From positions 1 to 64,000 of the forward strand of contig DASYVJ010000055.1 of assembly GCA_035937155.1 (NCBI GenBank): DNA of 64,000 nucleotides, in the 5' to 3' direction. This document shows positions 15,311-24,320 of the stretch, one piece after another. The notes beneath the pieces are model-generated. The model was given only the letters and a program-made list of their open reading frames with translations. It ran no database searches and was not told the origin of the DNA. Position 1 is the first letter of the stretch. Each line of letters begins with the position of its first letter. The translations under genes and the position numbers were made by a program. This DNA is from Palsa-870 sp035937155. Lineage in GTDB: Bacteria > Chloroflexota > Dormibacteria > Dormibacterales > Dormibacteraceae.

Positions 15311-17679
15311 TTACGTGCCTCCTTTCCATGGTTTGAACCGGCCTGCGCCTCGTGGATCTGCTTCCAGACCCGGTCCGGGCTGGCCGGCATGTCGACATGC
15401 TTGATGCCGAACGGCGACAGCGCGTCGCAGACGGCGTTGATGATCGCAGCGGAGCTTGCGATCGTGCCGGCCTCACCGATGCCCTTGACGCCAAGCTCGT
15501 TCGTTGGCGACGGGGTAATGGTTCGGCCGAGCTCAAACTTCGGAAACTCGTTGGCGCTCGGGACCAGGTAGTCGGTGAACGTTCCTGTCCTCATCTGGCC
15601 CGATTCGTCGTCATAAATGATCTCTTCGTAGAGAGCTTGCGAAATTCCCTGCGCAACGCCGCCATGGATCTGGCCGTCGACGATCATCGGGTTGATGATG
15701 TTGCCGCAGTCGTCGACCGCGATGTAGCGCTTGAGATCGACGTGTCCGGTTTGGGTATCGACCTCGACCACGGCGATATGAGTGCCGAACGGCCACACAA
15801 AGTTGCTCGGGTCGTAGTACGCGACAGCTTCGAGGCCCTGTTCCATCCCCTCGGGAAGGCCGGCGCCGTACGAGGCAAACGCCACCTCGCCGAACGCCTT
15901 GCGCTTGTCGGGACTGCCCTTGATATAGAAGTGGCCTTGGTCGAAGGCCACGTCCTCCTCAGCCGCTTCAAAAAGGTGCGCTGCGATCTTTCGTGCCTTA
16001 TCGACGACCTTCTTGCTCGCCTTGTGCACCGCCATGCCGCCCACCGCCAGCGAGCGGCTGCCGTAGGTTCCATAGCCGAAGGCCGGCCCTTCAGCAGTGT
16101 CGCCATGCCTCAACTCGATGGAGTCGTAGGGCACGCCGAGAGTGTCGGCGACGATCTGGGGGAACGTGGTGTCGTGGCCCTGGCCGTGTGAATGGGTGCC
16201 GACATAGACCGCGACCGAGCCGGTCGGAAACACACGAACCTGCGCCGATTCGACCAACGCTATGCCTCCGGTCGCGGGCGCGGTGGCCGCGCTCGGCCCG
16301 AAGCCGCAGATCTCGATCCAGCTCGACATTCCGATGCCGAGGTATTTGCCTTTCTTGCGGCCTTCTTCCTGCTCCTTACGAAGCTTTTCGTAACCCGCAA
16401 TCTCCATGGCCATGTCCATCGCCTTCTCATAGGCGCCCGAGTCGAAGACCAGCCCGAAGTGATTGGTGTGCGGGAAAGCCGTGATGAAGTTCTTGCGACG
16501 AAGCTCCGCCGGATCCATCTTTAGCGCGCCCGCGAGCAGGTCGATCGCCCGCTCACACAGGTGGGTCGCCTCGGGACGTCCAGCGCCTCGGTAAGGATCG
16601 GTCGGGACCCTGTTGGTCAGGACACCGATCGTGCGCGCCGCCACGTGCTTCCAGTTGTAAGCGCCGCCGGCGAGCAGGCATGCGCATGCCTGGAACGCGG
16701 CGAACGTGCCCATGTACGCACCGATGTCCAGGTACTGGGTCGCCTTGATGAAGACCAGGGTCCCGTCCTTCTTGGCTCCGGCCTCGATCTCGAAGACCTG
16801 GCCTCGGCCGTGGGTGGTGGTCAGGAGCGATTCGGTGCGCGACTCGATCCACTTCACCGGACGCCCGCTCAGCTTTGCCGCCGCTGGGACCAGCCAGTCT
16901 TCTGAATACGGGCTGATCTTGGCGCCGAAGCCTCCGCCCACGTCGGGAGAGATGACCCGGAGCCGGTTTTCAGGTATCCCTATCGCGCCCCCGAGGAACA
17001 GCCGCGCGAGGTGCGGGCTCTGGCTCGACATCCACACGGTCAAAGTGCCATCTGGCTTGGAGTACTCGGCAAGCACGCCGCGGGTCTCCATGGAGGTCGG
17101 CGCCAGCCGCTGCTGGAGGATGCGCGCTTTGATGACCACGTCGGCCTCTTTCATGACCGCCGGGTCATCCGGGATGTAGGTGAGGTCCCAGCCGAGATTG
17201 TCGGGTCCGTCCGAGTGGACTTTGGGACTCTTGGCCTCGAGGGCCTTGTCGAGGTCCATCACGGCCGGAAGCTGCTCATACTCGACGTCGATCAAGTTGG
17301 ATGCGTCGGACGCCTGGTACTTCGTCTCGGCCAGCACCACCGCGACGGGTTCGCCCTGGTACACGACCTCTTTTTCCGCGATCGGAAACCTGGGCGGGAT
17401 CTGCTTCTTCTCCGCCACAAAGGATGGGGTGACGGGCATTGTCCCGGAGAGCACCTTGGCGAAATCCTTGTGGGTGTAGACGGCAACCACTCCGGGCGCC
17501 TTGGTCGCCTGGGTGATGTCGATACTCTTGACCAGGGCATGGGCGAAGGGGCTTCGGACAACCGCGAGGAAAACGGTGCCCGGCCGGGTGAAGTCGTCCA
17601 CGTAGCGACCCTCGCCGCTCACAAGGCGCGGGTCTTCGCGGCGGTGGATCTTGGCGCCAATCATCGTTGTGACGGCCAT
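15307..17679 (-). CDS. Form II CoxL-type molybdenum hydroxylase large subunit
   Basis: Catalytic subunit of a xanthine dehydrogenase/CO dehydrogenase family enzyme, 790 residues. Cofactor-binding motifs include PDVGGGFGAK near 245 and the catalytic glutamate in GVKGIGEAGTIAS near 740. The active-site loop is PYRGAGRPE at 362-370. Form I CODH has the Cu-binding AYRCSFR loop, so this protein lacks the copper cysteine and belongs to form II. The substrate is therefore probably an aldehyde, purine-like or other carbonyl compound, and CO oxidation is doubtful. The ATG at 17679 is two bases after the coxS stop, with GGGAGGGGAG as Shine-Dalgarno; an extension upstream is coxS out of frame. Confidence 0.93.
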   Translation of the reverse strand: MAVTTMIGAKIHRREDPRLVSGEGRYVDDFTRPGTVFLAVVRSPFAHALVKSIDITQATKAPGVVAVYTHKDFAKVLSGTMPVTPSFVAEKKQIPPRFPIAEKEVVYQGEPVAVVLAETKYQASDASNLIDVEYEQLPAVMDLDKALEAKSPKVHSDGPDNLGWDLTYIPDDPAVMKEADVVIKARILQQRLAPTSMETRGVLAEYSKPDGTLTVWMSSQSPHLARLFLGGAIGIPENRLRVISPDVGGGFGAKISPYSEDWLVPAAAKLSGRPVKWIESRTESLLTTTHGRGQVFEIEAGAKKDGTLVFIKATQYLDIGAYMGTFAAFQACACLLAGGAYNWKHVAARTIGVLTNRVPTDPYRGAGRPEATHLCERAIDLLAGALKMDPAELRRKNFITAFPHTNHFGLVFDSGAYEKAMDMAMEIAGYEKLRKEQEEGRKKGKYLGIGMSSWIEICGFGPSAATAPATGGIALVESAQVRVFPTGSVAVYVGTHSHGQGHDTTFPQIVADTLGVPYDSIELRHGDTAEGPAFGYGTYGSRSLAVGGMAVHKASKKVVDKARKIAAHLFEAAEEDVAFDQGHFYIKGSPDKRKAFGEVAFASYGAGLPEGMEQGLEAVAYYDPSNFVWPFGTHIAVVEVDTQTGHVDLKRYIAVDDCGNIINPMIVDGQIHGGVAQGISQALYEEIIYDDESGQMRTGTFTDYLVPSANEFPKFELGRTITPSPTNELGVKGIGEAGTIASSAAIINAVCDALSPFGIKHVDMPASPDRVWKQIHEAQAGSNHGKEARK

Positions 17680-17681
17680 CG

Positions 17682-18200
17682 CTACTCCCCTCCCGCGGTG
17701 ACGGCGGGCTGGCCCGCGGGTTTGGCCCTGGCGCCGCCCATCGTCTTGGCGGCGGCTTGCACCGACTTGACGATGTTCACGTAGCCGGTACAGCGGCAAA
17801 GGTTGCCTTCGAGGCCCCTGCGGATCTCGTCCTCGGTCGGGTTCGGATTCTGTTCCAGCAGATACGCCGCGGCCATGATGAATCCGGGCGTGCAGTAGCC
17901 GCACTGCAGGCCGTGCTCGTCCCAGAAGGCCTGCTGCAGCGGATGCAGCTCACCGTTCTTCGCCATCCCCTCGATCGTGGTAAGGCTCCTGCCCTCGGCC
18001 TGGACCGCGAACATGGTGCAGCTCTTGACCGCCTTGCCGTCAACCAGGATCGTGCAGGCGCCGCACTGGCTCGTGTCGCATCCGATATGGGTGCCTGTGA
18101 GGCCGACCACATCGCGCAGGTAGTGCACGAGCAGCAGCCTCGGCTCGACCTCATGCTCGTGCTGGTGACCGTTGACTGTCGTCGCGACCTTGTGCTTCAT
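17682..18200 (-). CDS. Mo hydroxylase [2Fe-2S] small subunit (CoxS type)
   Basis: Iron-sulfur subunit with two [2Fe-2S] clusters: the plant-type site GCDTSQCGACTILVDG with a later KSC near residues 40-60, and the helical site CGYCTPGF near 100 with CRCTGY near 135. The ATG at 18200 has GGAGA five bases upstream and was preferred to a TTG at 18212. The C-terminal tail rich in Ala, Gly and Pro is longer than usual. It is the first gene of the coxS-L-M-D-E-F operon. Confidence 0.94.
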   Translation of the reverse strand: MKHKVATTVNGHQHEHEVEPRLLLVHYLRDVVGLTGTHIGCDTSQCGACTILVDGKAVKSCTMFAVQAEGRSLTTIEGMAKNGELHPLQQAFWDEHGLQCGYCTPGFIMAAAYLLEQNPNPTEDEIRRGLEGNLCRCTGYVNIVKSVQAAAKTMGGARAKPAGQPAVTAGGE

Positions 18201-18317
18201 ACGCTTCTCCAATCTCCTGTGGACTAGTGGCCTGGGGGGCGGCGGCGCCCGGGACCTTGCCGGTCAACCAGACGAGCTGAAGGCGAACCCCACTATTGCG
18301 CTACTTTTAGCGTCGAA

Positions 18318-19067
18318 ATGCAACTAGAAAATTCCTTCAGCGTCGGGGCCCCACCAGATCGGGTGTTCGCTTACCTCCTGGATGTCAACAAGGTCGCGGG
18401 CTGTGTTCCGGGTGCGGAGCTCTCAGAAGTCGTTGACCCAACCACGTTCAAGGGGAAGGTAAAGATCAAGGTTGGCCCGATCACGGTGGCCTACAGCGGC
18501 ACGGCGAAAATCGTGGACCGCAACGACGCGCAGCACTCCGCCGCGATCGAGGCCGAGGGCCGTGAGACCACCGGTCCGGGATCCGCACGGGCGAAGGCGC
18601 TGATGACGGTGGAAGCCGAAGGCGCAGGGTCGATGGTCAAGATCATTACCGACTACAACGTGGCCGGTCGGGTGGCCCAGTTCGGCCGTGGGGTGATGGA
18701 AGACGTTTCGCGCCGGATCGTCAACGACATGGCTGCCTGTATCAAGGCAAACGTCGAGTCGGCCGAGCGTGGTGGCGATGTTGGTGAAGGGGGAGGCGGA
18801 GGCTCCACCGGATCTGGAACGACGACGCTCTCGGCCTCGCCGGCGTCGCTGGCGACATCCAAGCCGATCAACGCATTCGAACTACTCTTCTCGGTACTTT
18901 GGGCTCGCCTGACGGGCAAGAACGCCCATGACACGGCGCCCCTGGAACCGCTTGATTCGGGCACGGCGGGGATCGGTGCTTTGCTGGGGTTGACCGCAGT
19001 GGCCGGCCTCGCGCTGGGGGCCGTGGTGGTTGCCTCCGGTATCAATGCCATCTTGCACGTCAGTTAG
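18318..19067 (+). CDS. coxG: CoxG-family SRPBCC protein with C-terminal membrane anchor
   Basis: CoxG proteins accompany Cox operons and are proposed to recruit the enzyme to the membrane or deliver quinone. The N-terminal SRPBCC/CoxG domain (residues 1-150) has PPDRVFAYLLDVNKVAGCVPGA split over residues 12-33 and a FGRGVMEDVSRRI helix near 135. A low-complexity Gly/Ser/Thr linker follows, then a C-terminal hydrophobic helix (residues about 215-245) that would anchor it in the membrane. It is divergent from coxS; a perfect 5-bp inverted repeat with a 4-base centre (18299-18312) lies just before the ATG. It ends exactly where the convergent gene ends. Confidence 0.9.
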   Translation: MQLENSFSVGAPPDRVFAYLLDVNKVAGCVPGAELSEVVDPTTFKGKVKIKVGPITVAYSGTAKIVDRNDAQHSAAIEAEGRETTGPGSARAKALMTVEAEGAGSMVKIITDYNVAGRVAQFGRGVMEDVSRRIVNDMAACIKANVESAERGGDVGEGGGGGSTGSGTTTLSASPASLATSKPINAFELLFSVLWARLTGKNAHDTAPLEPLDSGTAGIGALLGLTAVAGLALGAVVVASGINAILHVS

Positions 19068-19583
19068 TCAGCCCAGATACAACGCCAGCATCTTGTCGCG
19101 GTTGACCAGGATCGTGGGCTGCGTCCAGCTCTTCCCGGTGACGCCGAAGACGGTGATGGTGACATCCACCATGGGGAAGAACCGCGATTTCATCAGGATC
19201 TCGTTGTGCATGGCCGTCTCGACGGCCTTCGGAAACTCCGCCGCGCCCGTGACCATGAACATGTCCGCCTGGAACATGACGTAGCGGCGGACCATCTCCA
19301 TCACCTGGTCCGGCGGTGGCGGCTCTGGATCGATCGTCCGGATGCCCCCCACCATGGCCTTGCTGAAGAGGCCCTCAGGCACGCCGTTCAGCTGCACCGC
19401 CCCCGGAAGCAAGGGTTCGGCGCTGATGTTGCGCAGGTGGAACACCGGCTCTGGATCATTGAGCGTGTCCCGAAGACGCCCTCGCACCTGGATCTCGGCG
19501 GTGATTCGCTGATAGGGCGTCAGCACGTCCACCTTGCTCCAGTTGATGGCTGGATTGAGCGCAGCACCAGGTATCGCGGCCAC
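19068..19583 (-). CDS. Hypothetical protein, 171 residues
   Basis: I do not recognise this protein. It starts at GTG, 53 bp from the divergent amidase, and ends back to back with coxG. It is soluble with no signal peptide. Visible features are an early ITAEIQVRGRLRD segment, a proline run (PEPPPPDQVMEMV near residue 88) and a strand-rich C-terminal half (MVDVTITVFGVTG near 140). High GC at third positions and the conserved-looking spacing suggest a real gene. No link to the Mo enzyme can be shown beyond adjacency. Confidence 0.7.
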   Translation of the reverse strand: MAAIPGAALNPAINWSKVDVLTPYQRITAEIQVRGRLRDTLNDPEPVFHLRNISAEPLLPGAVQLNGVPEGLFSKAMVGGIRTIDPEPPPPDQVMEMVRRYVMFQADMFMVTGAAEFPKAVETAMHNEILMKSRFFPMVDVTITVFGVTGKSWTQPTILVNRDKMLALYLG

Positions 19584-19636
19584 TGTCGTGTCGGAGGATA
19601 ACGCCCCGCGCCAGTCGGAGACCCGAGAATTGGCCT

Positions 19637-20788
19637 GTGGACTTGCGCGAGGCGCGGCGGCGCATCGAGGAGCGTGCCGATCTCTGCGCTTTCATCTCGA
19701 CCTCGACCGAGGAAGGCGCTGGTGAGGTGGTCGCGGTCAAGGACCTGATCGACGTCGCGGGCATGGTCACGACCGCCGGCGGGATCATCTTGCCTAACGA
19801 ACCGGCCGAGCGCGACGCCCCGGTGGTAGAGCGCACCCGCCGCGCAGGCTGCCTTGTCGTCGGCAAGACCAACCTGCACGAGTTCGCGTACGGCGTGACC
19901 AGTGTCAACCCCCACTATGGGCCCGTTCGCAACCCCCACGACCCGACTCGCGTGGCGGGTGGATCGTCAGGCGGGTCGGCGGTGGCCGTGGCGACCGGCA
20001 TGTGCGATTGGGCGATCGGCAGCGATACCGGCGGCTCGATCCGCATCCCAGGGTCGCTGTGCGGCGTAACCGGGTTCAAGCCCGCGCTGGGGAGCATCGA
20101 CACCACTGGAGTGATCCCGCTCAGCTGGTCGCTGGACACGCTCGGCCCGATGGCGCCGGACGTCGCCACGGTGGCGCGCGCGTACTCGATGATGTCCGGC
20201 GAGGTCGCTTCCATCGAAAATCTAGAACGGCCACGCGTCGCCGTACCCGCCGGTTGGATCGCCGGCCTGGACGAGCCCACGGAACGGGCGTGGCGGCTGG
20301 TGTCGGATGGACTGCCGGAGGTCGAGTTCGTCGATCGCGCTCGCCTTTTCCGCGCCGGCCTGACCATCCTCCTGGTCGAGGCGGCGGCCTATCACCGCAA
20401 ATGGGCGAACGAGTTCCCCGAGAAGTACGGCTCCGATGTCCTCGGCCACATCCGGCGAGGGCTGGCGGTGCTTGCGGTCGACTTCGAGGAGGCCCTGCGC
20501 GAAAGGCCGGCCCTCCAGGCCCAGGCGGCGCAAGCGATGGAGGACGTAGACGCCCTGTTGGTGCCGGCGACGGCGATCGTGGCCCCGCCAGTTGACGCCG
20601 GCGACGAAGTGCGCGAACCCCTCGCACGATTCACGCGGCCATTCAACACGACAGGCCAGCCGGTGGTGGTCCTACCCGCCCCCGTGCGTGGGCTTCCCGT
20701 CGGCATGCAGGTGGTCGGGCGCACCAACGCGGGCGCGCTCCGGGCGGCAAAGTGGCTGGAGCAGGAGTGGCGGAACCTGACTCCATGA
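19637..20788 (+). CDS. Amidase signature family hydrolase
   Basis: Amidase-signature enzyme with the full Ser-cisSer-Lys triad: VKDLIDVAG (Lys near residue 34), GGSSGGSAVAVA (cis-Ser near 112) and GSDTGGSIRIPGSLCG (nucleophile Ser near 138). At 383 residues it is shorter than GatA (about 480), with a compact C-terminus, so it is more likely a general amidase than a GatCAB subunit. The GTG start is upstream of a weak ribosome site. Its TGA overlaps the ATG of the next gene (ATGA), so the two are coupled. Confidence 0.92.
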   Translation: MDLREARRRIEERADLCAFISTSTEEGAGEVVAVKDLIDVAGMVTTAGGIILPNEPAERDAPVVERTRRAGCLVVGKTNLHEFAYGVTSVNPHYGPVRNPHDPTRVAGGSSGGSAVAVATGMCDWAIGSDTGGSIRIPGSLCGVTGFKPALGSIDTTGVIPLSWSLDTLGPMAPDVATVARAYSMMSGEVASIENLERPRVAVPAGWIAGLDEPTERAWRLVSDGLPEVEFVDRARLFRAGLTILLVEAAAYHRKWANEFPEKYGSDVLGHIRRGLAVLAVDFEEALRERPALQAQAAQAMEDVDALLVPATAIVAPPVDAGDEVREPLARFTRPFNTTGQPVVVLPAPVRGLPVGMQVVGRTNAGALRAAKWLEQEWRNLTP

Positions 20789-21606
20789 AGTCCAAGGACC
20801 TCTTTCCGGCCGTTTTCAGTCGCCACGCGGTCGCGTATCAGAGTCGCCTTGAGCAGGTGATGGCGCGGGGCGAGGCGAGAGGCCGGTTGCGAGTTCTCGA
20901 GCTTGTCGACGTTCAACCTGGCATGCATGTCCTGGATCTCGCGTGCGGGCCAGGAACGCTGACCCGGCGCCTGGCGCACCAGGTCTTGCCCGGGGGCGAG
21001 GTTGTTGGCGTGGATCTCGCGCCAGGGATGATCGCGCTCGCCGGCGCAAGCGAGATTCCCAACGCGCGGTTCGAAGTGATGGACATCGAGGAGCTCAGTT
21101 TCCCCGACTCATCTTTCGATGCCGCTGTTTGCGGACACGGCATCCAGTTCGCGCCCAGGCTGGGGGTGGCATTACGCGAGGCACGACGAGTCCTGCGCCA
21201 GGGCGCGCGGTTCGCCGCCAGCGTCCCGGTGGAAAGGACCGTCGCATCGGTGTGGTCGGTACTTGACCCGGTCATAGATCGCTGGCTCGGACCGGCACCT
21301 CAGGCGGTCGACCAGAAAACCACCCGGCGTGCCGTCGGCGACGCGAAGACGTTTGCGCAGGCTGCACTCGACGCCGGCTTCGAATCCGCGGACGTCGAGG
21401 CAATTGACGAGACGATGAGGTGGGCGTCGGCCGAGCAACTGGTCTTGATGTGCACCAGCTGGTGGGACTGTGCAGCTCGGCTGGAAGGAGTCGCTCCCGA
21501 CCGCCGGAAGAAATTTACCGATGAGGCGATCGAAGAACTTCGGCGCGCCTACCCGGGCGCAATCGAAACCACAGGCCGCAACCACGTGTTGTTGGCGATC
21601 GCGTGA
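20785..21606 (+). CDS. Class I SAM-dependent methyltransferase (UbiE-like)
   Basis: Rossmann methyltransferase of 273 residues. Motif I is VLDLACGPGTLTRRL near 50, followed by VVGVDLAPGMIALA, the motif II region FEVMDIEELSFPDSSFD near 100, and AREARRVL-type post-motif residues. Its closest look is to UbiE/MenG-type C-methyltransferases, but such folds methylate many substrates. Given the menaquinone genes nearby, MenG activity is possible; its operon with an amidase and a glycosidase-like lipoprotein gives no support for that. The ATG overlaps the amidase stop, and its own stop overlaps the next start. Confidence 0.88.
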   Translation: MKSKDLFPAVFSRHAVAYQSRLEQVMARGEARGRLRVLELVDVQPGMHVLDLACGPGTLTRRLAHQVLPGGEVVGVDLAPGMIALAGASEIPNARFEVMDIEELSFPDSSFDAAVCGHGIQFAPRLGVALREARRVLRQGARFAASVPVERTVASVWSVLDPVIDRWLGPAPQAVDQKTTRRAVGDAKTFAQAALDAGFESADVEAIDETMRWASAEQLVLMCTSWWDCAARLEGVAPDRRKKFTDEAIEELRRAYPGAIETTGRNHVLLAIA

Positions 21607-22994
21607 TGCGACATACCGGCCGAGCCCTTTTGGTGCTCGTCGTTTTGAGCGGCTGCGGGACTGGTCCGCAAGCCCTCGCCCCCACCCCCACGGCTACCGT
21701 CGCCGCTCCTCCAGTGGAGTCGCCGTCGCCATCACCGAGTCCAATCGTCCTCGGTCCTCCTCAGTATCGGGCGATGTGGGTCGACGCCTTCAATGACGGC
21801 ATGAAATCACGGGCTCAGATTGAGAAGTTGGTGGCTGACGCACGCCGGGCGAACCTCAACGTGCTCATCGTTCAGGTGCGCAAGCGGGGCGACGCCTACT
21901 TCAACCGGGGGGACGAACCGCGAGCACTGGACATCACGGGTTCTCGCGGTTTCGATCCGCTGTCCTATGTCATTCAGCTCGCCCACGAGTCGAGACCACG
22001 GATCGAGGTGCATGCGTGGCTCAACACGTTCTTCGTGGGCGAAACGAGCGGGGTCTATCTGAAGCACGGGGACGCCTGGGCCAATCGAACCAATGACGGC
22101 ACGACCGGCGGATACCTTGACCCCGCAATTCCGGAGGTGCAGACGTACACGCACAAAATCTTCATGGACCTCGCGCGCAACTACGACGTGGATGGCCTTC
22201 ATATGGACTTTGTCCGCTACCCCGGCGCGAGTTGGGGCTACTCGCAGGCCGCATTGGGTCTATACATGCATGACATTGGCGCGACCGCCGTGCCGGCACC
22301 CGAGGACAGTCGGTGGCAGGCATGGCGTCGCGAGCGGGTGACGGCGTTCGTGCGCGACCTGCACAACGATCTGCAGCAAACGAAACCGTCAGTGAAGCTC
22401 AGCGCCGCACTCATCTGCTTCGGTGGTGGACCGGCAAACCTCACCGGTTGGGGCCGCACCTCCGCATACACGTCGGTTTTTCAAGACTGGGCTGACTGGC
22501 TGATCAAGGGCTACATCGACTTCGGAGTGCCGATGAATTACGACAGCGAATGGATCGGACGAGAGAAAGGCTGGTTCGATGCCTGGCTGAACTTCGAGAA
22601 GGATTCGGGCTTCGCCAATCGAGTGGTAACGGGGATCGGCGCCTTCCTGAATTACCCAGACGACTCCCTCGCTGAGATTCGCCGAGTCCTCGCACCGTCA
22701 GCGCGTGGCAACCAGGTTTTGGGCGTTGCCATCTATTCGTACGCATCGACTTCGGTCTACGGCAGCTCTGATTTCTACAATTCGCCGGACCTGTCCAGCG
22801 GGCTGCCGCGACAGCCCTACGCTGGCGGTATCACCACCGCAGATGGCCTGGCGCAACGTGCGCACACCTTCAACGATTCGTTCATGAGCCAGCTGTCGCA
22901 GCCGGCCGACTACCGCGACGTTCAGCTGGGTCTGATTCGGACGCAGCCGGTCTTCACTCTGCCCGCGGAAGTTCCTGCCCTGCCTGCACCGTGA
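21606..22994 (+). CDS. GHL10-type glycoside hydrolase-like lipoprotein
   Basis: Secreted lipoprotein: a short basic N-terminus, a hydrophobic stretch and the lipobox VVLSGC within the first 18 residues, then a Pro/Thr/Ser linker to about residue 45. The rest is a TIM-barrel resembling the GHL10 (family 10 glycosylhydrolase-like) group: YRAMWVDAFNDGMKS near 53, LNVLIVQVRKRGDAY near 80, VHAWLNTFFVG near 135, and a DGLHMDFVRYPG block near 195, where catalytic acids are expected. Such proteins are predicted to act on cell-wall or extracellular glycans. ATG 21606 overlaps the previous stop (TGATG); a GTG one codon earlier is the alternative. Confidence 0.87.
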   Translation: MRHTGRALLVLVVLSGCGTGPQALAPTPTATVAAPPVESPSPSPSPIVLGPPQYRAMWVDAFNDGMKSRAQIEKLVADARRANLNVLIVQVRKRGDAYFNRGDEPRALDITGSRGFDPLSYVIQLAHESRPRIEVHAWLNTFFVGETSGVYLKHGDAWANRTNDGTTGGYLDPAIPEVQTYTHKIFMDLARNYDVDGLHMDFVRYPGASWGYSQAALGLYMHDIGATAVPAPEDSRWQAWRRERVTAFVRDLHNDLQQTKPSVKLSAALICFGGGPANLTGWGRTSAYTSVFQDWADWLIKGYIDFGVPMNYDSEWIGREKGWFDAWLNFEKDSGFANRVVTGIGAFLNYPDDSLAEIRRVLAPSARGNQVLGVAIYSYASTSVYGSSDFYNSPDLSSGLPRQPYAGGITTADGLAQRAHTFNDSFMSQLSQPADYRDVQLGLIRTQPVFTLPAEVPALPAP

Positions 22995-22998
22995 GCAC

Positions 22999-23394
22999 GT
23001 GAACGTGCCTCCGGCGAGCGCGGTCTTGCGCCTGGTCGCTTTTGCTGTGCCCTCGGCCCTCGCGGCCGCAGGCGTCCAGCCGCTGCTCGGCGCCGCCAGC
23101 GGCGTGGTCGAGCTGCGCTGGGCGATCAGCCTCGCGGCGCCGGCGGTGATCGTCGCCGCGCTCGTTTTCGGCGCCGGGCGCCTGCTCGATCGCGGTGATT
23201 CGGTGCAGCCACCCTGGTACTCGGCTTGGATCCTCTTGCCTGGCGCCTTCGTGCTCGCCGGCGCCGCGGCGATGTGCATCTTCGGCGCGTTGGTTGAGTT
23301 CTCGCTGATCACCTGGACTATGTGGTCGCTGCTGATCGTCGGCTCGCTGCTCTGGGCGGCAGCGATGCTCCAGGTGCGAACCGCCTCCCGCTAA
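22999..23394 (+). CDS. Small integral membrane protein
   Basis: A 131-residue protein with four predicted membrane helices (about residues 8-28, 40-60, 75-95 and 103-125). It begins at GTG four bases after the lipoprotein stop, so it probably ends that operon. No family was recognised. The 3' end overlaps the convergent glycosylase gene by four bases. An alanine-rich hydrophobic frame can arise by chance in GC-rich DNA, so some doubt remains. Confidence 0.65.
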   Translation: MNVPPASAVLRLVAFAVPSALAAAGVQPLLGAASGVVELRWAISLAAPAVIVAALVFGAGRLLDRGDSVQPPWYSAWILLPGAFVLAGAAAMCIFGALVEFSLITWTMWSLLIVGSLLWAAAMLQVRTASR

Positions 23395-24320
23395 AACGGC
23401 TCCCGCGCCGCACGGGAGTGGGTCATCCCGGCGCCGCCTTCGAGGGATCGCCTGAAGCAGACGCAGGCCCACATTCGGTAGGGAGTCCACTTCCGGGCCA
23501 GCTCCTCGAGCTTGTTCTGATCGGGCTCGCGCGCCAGACCGTACGCGGATTGCAGCACGCCCATCAAACGTCGCTCGTGGGTCGGCAGCTCGTCGACCGA
23601 GCTCAGGGCCCGGAGGCGCACGAGCTGCGACCCGAACTCTCCGATACCGGGCAACCTCTTCAGGCTCTTTAGCGATTCCTCGCTGGTCATCGAGCGAAGC
23701 GTCTCGGTGTCGACCTCGCCGGCCAGCGCGGCGCGCCCGAGCGCGTTCAGGTACTCGACCTTGCGACCGAACAGTCCGGGAAATTTCTCGAGTTGGGCCA
23801 ATCGATCCGGGCTCGGGAACGTCCACAGCAGGTGCCCGTGTATATCGAGTTTTTGGCCGAGCTCTCGAGACATCCTCTCTTTGACGCCCTGGCCCTGACG
23901 CATCGAGATGCGGGTCGAGATGATGCACCACGCGGCTGCCTCGTAGGCGTTCGACCAATTGACCGGCCTGAACCCTGGGAACCTCCGCTGGAGCTGACCC
24001 ACCACGGGATCGCGCTCGCCAACCTCCGGCCACTCGCGGCCGTCGACATCCAGGCTCAAGATGCGCGTCACCTGCTTTTCCACGGCCTCGGACTCAGCGT
24101 CGCCGTAGATCGTCCCGAGGACGTGTCCTCGCGAATCCTGCCTGAGGCAGACACCCACTGGGGTCCAGTCACCATCGGACAGGAAGGCCAGGTGCAGATG
24201 ACCCTCGGGATCGCCTGTGTCGGATGGCGCCCGATGCCACGCGCCGATGAAGTTGGCGCCCTCCTCGAGCGAATAGTCGCCCTGGGGCGCGATCGCGAAG
24301 GTGCGCAGCTTGGTCTTCAT
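23391..24320 (-). CDS. AlkA-type (HhH-GPD) DNA glycosylase, Glu at the catalytic position
   Basis: A 309-residue protein of the HhH-GPD superfamily, which removes alkylated bases from DNA. Residues 95-300 form the helical domain: WCIISTRISMRQG near 128, the hairpin LKRLPGIGEFGSQLVRLRA near 215, then SVDELPTHERRL near 235. AlkA enzymes have an aspartate two or three residues after the proline of this last loop; here that place is taken by His-Glu, with no Asp. The activity could be retained by Glu, altered or lost. Its ATG touches the T-run of the csp terminator, so how it is transcribed is unclear. Confidence 0.85.
   Translation of the reverse strand: MKTKLRTFAIAPQGDYSLEEGANFIGAWHRAPSDTGDPEGHLHLAFLSDGDWTPVGVCLRQDSRGHVLGTIYGDAESEAVEKQVTRILSLDVDGREWPEVGERDPVVGQLQRRFPGFRPVNWSNAYEAAAWCIISTRISMRQGQGVKERMSRELGQKLDIHGHLLWTFPSPDRLAQLEKFPGLFGRKVEYLNALGRAALAGEVDTETLRSMTSEESLKSLKRLPGIGEFGSQLVRLRALSSVDELPTHERRLMGVLQSAYGLAREPDQNKLEELARKWTPYRMWACVCFRRSLEGGAGMTHSRAAREPF

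Noticed and set aside
11422..18200. Annotation as aerobic CO dehydrogenase
   Set aside because: The active-site loop is PYRGAGR, without the copper-binding cysteine of form I, and the gene order is form II.
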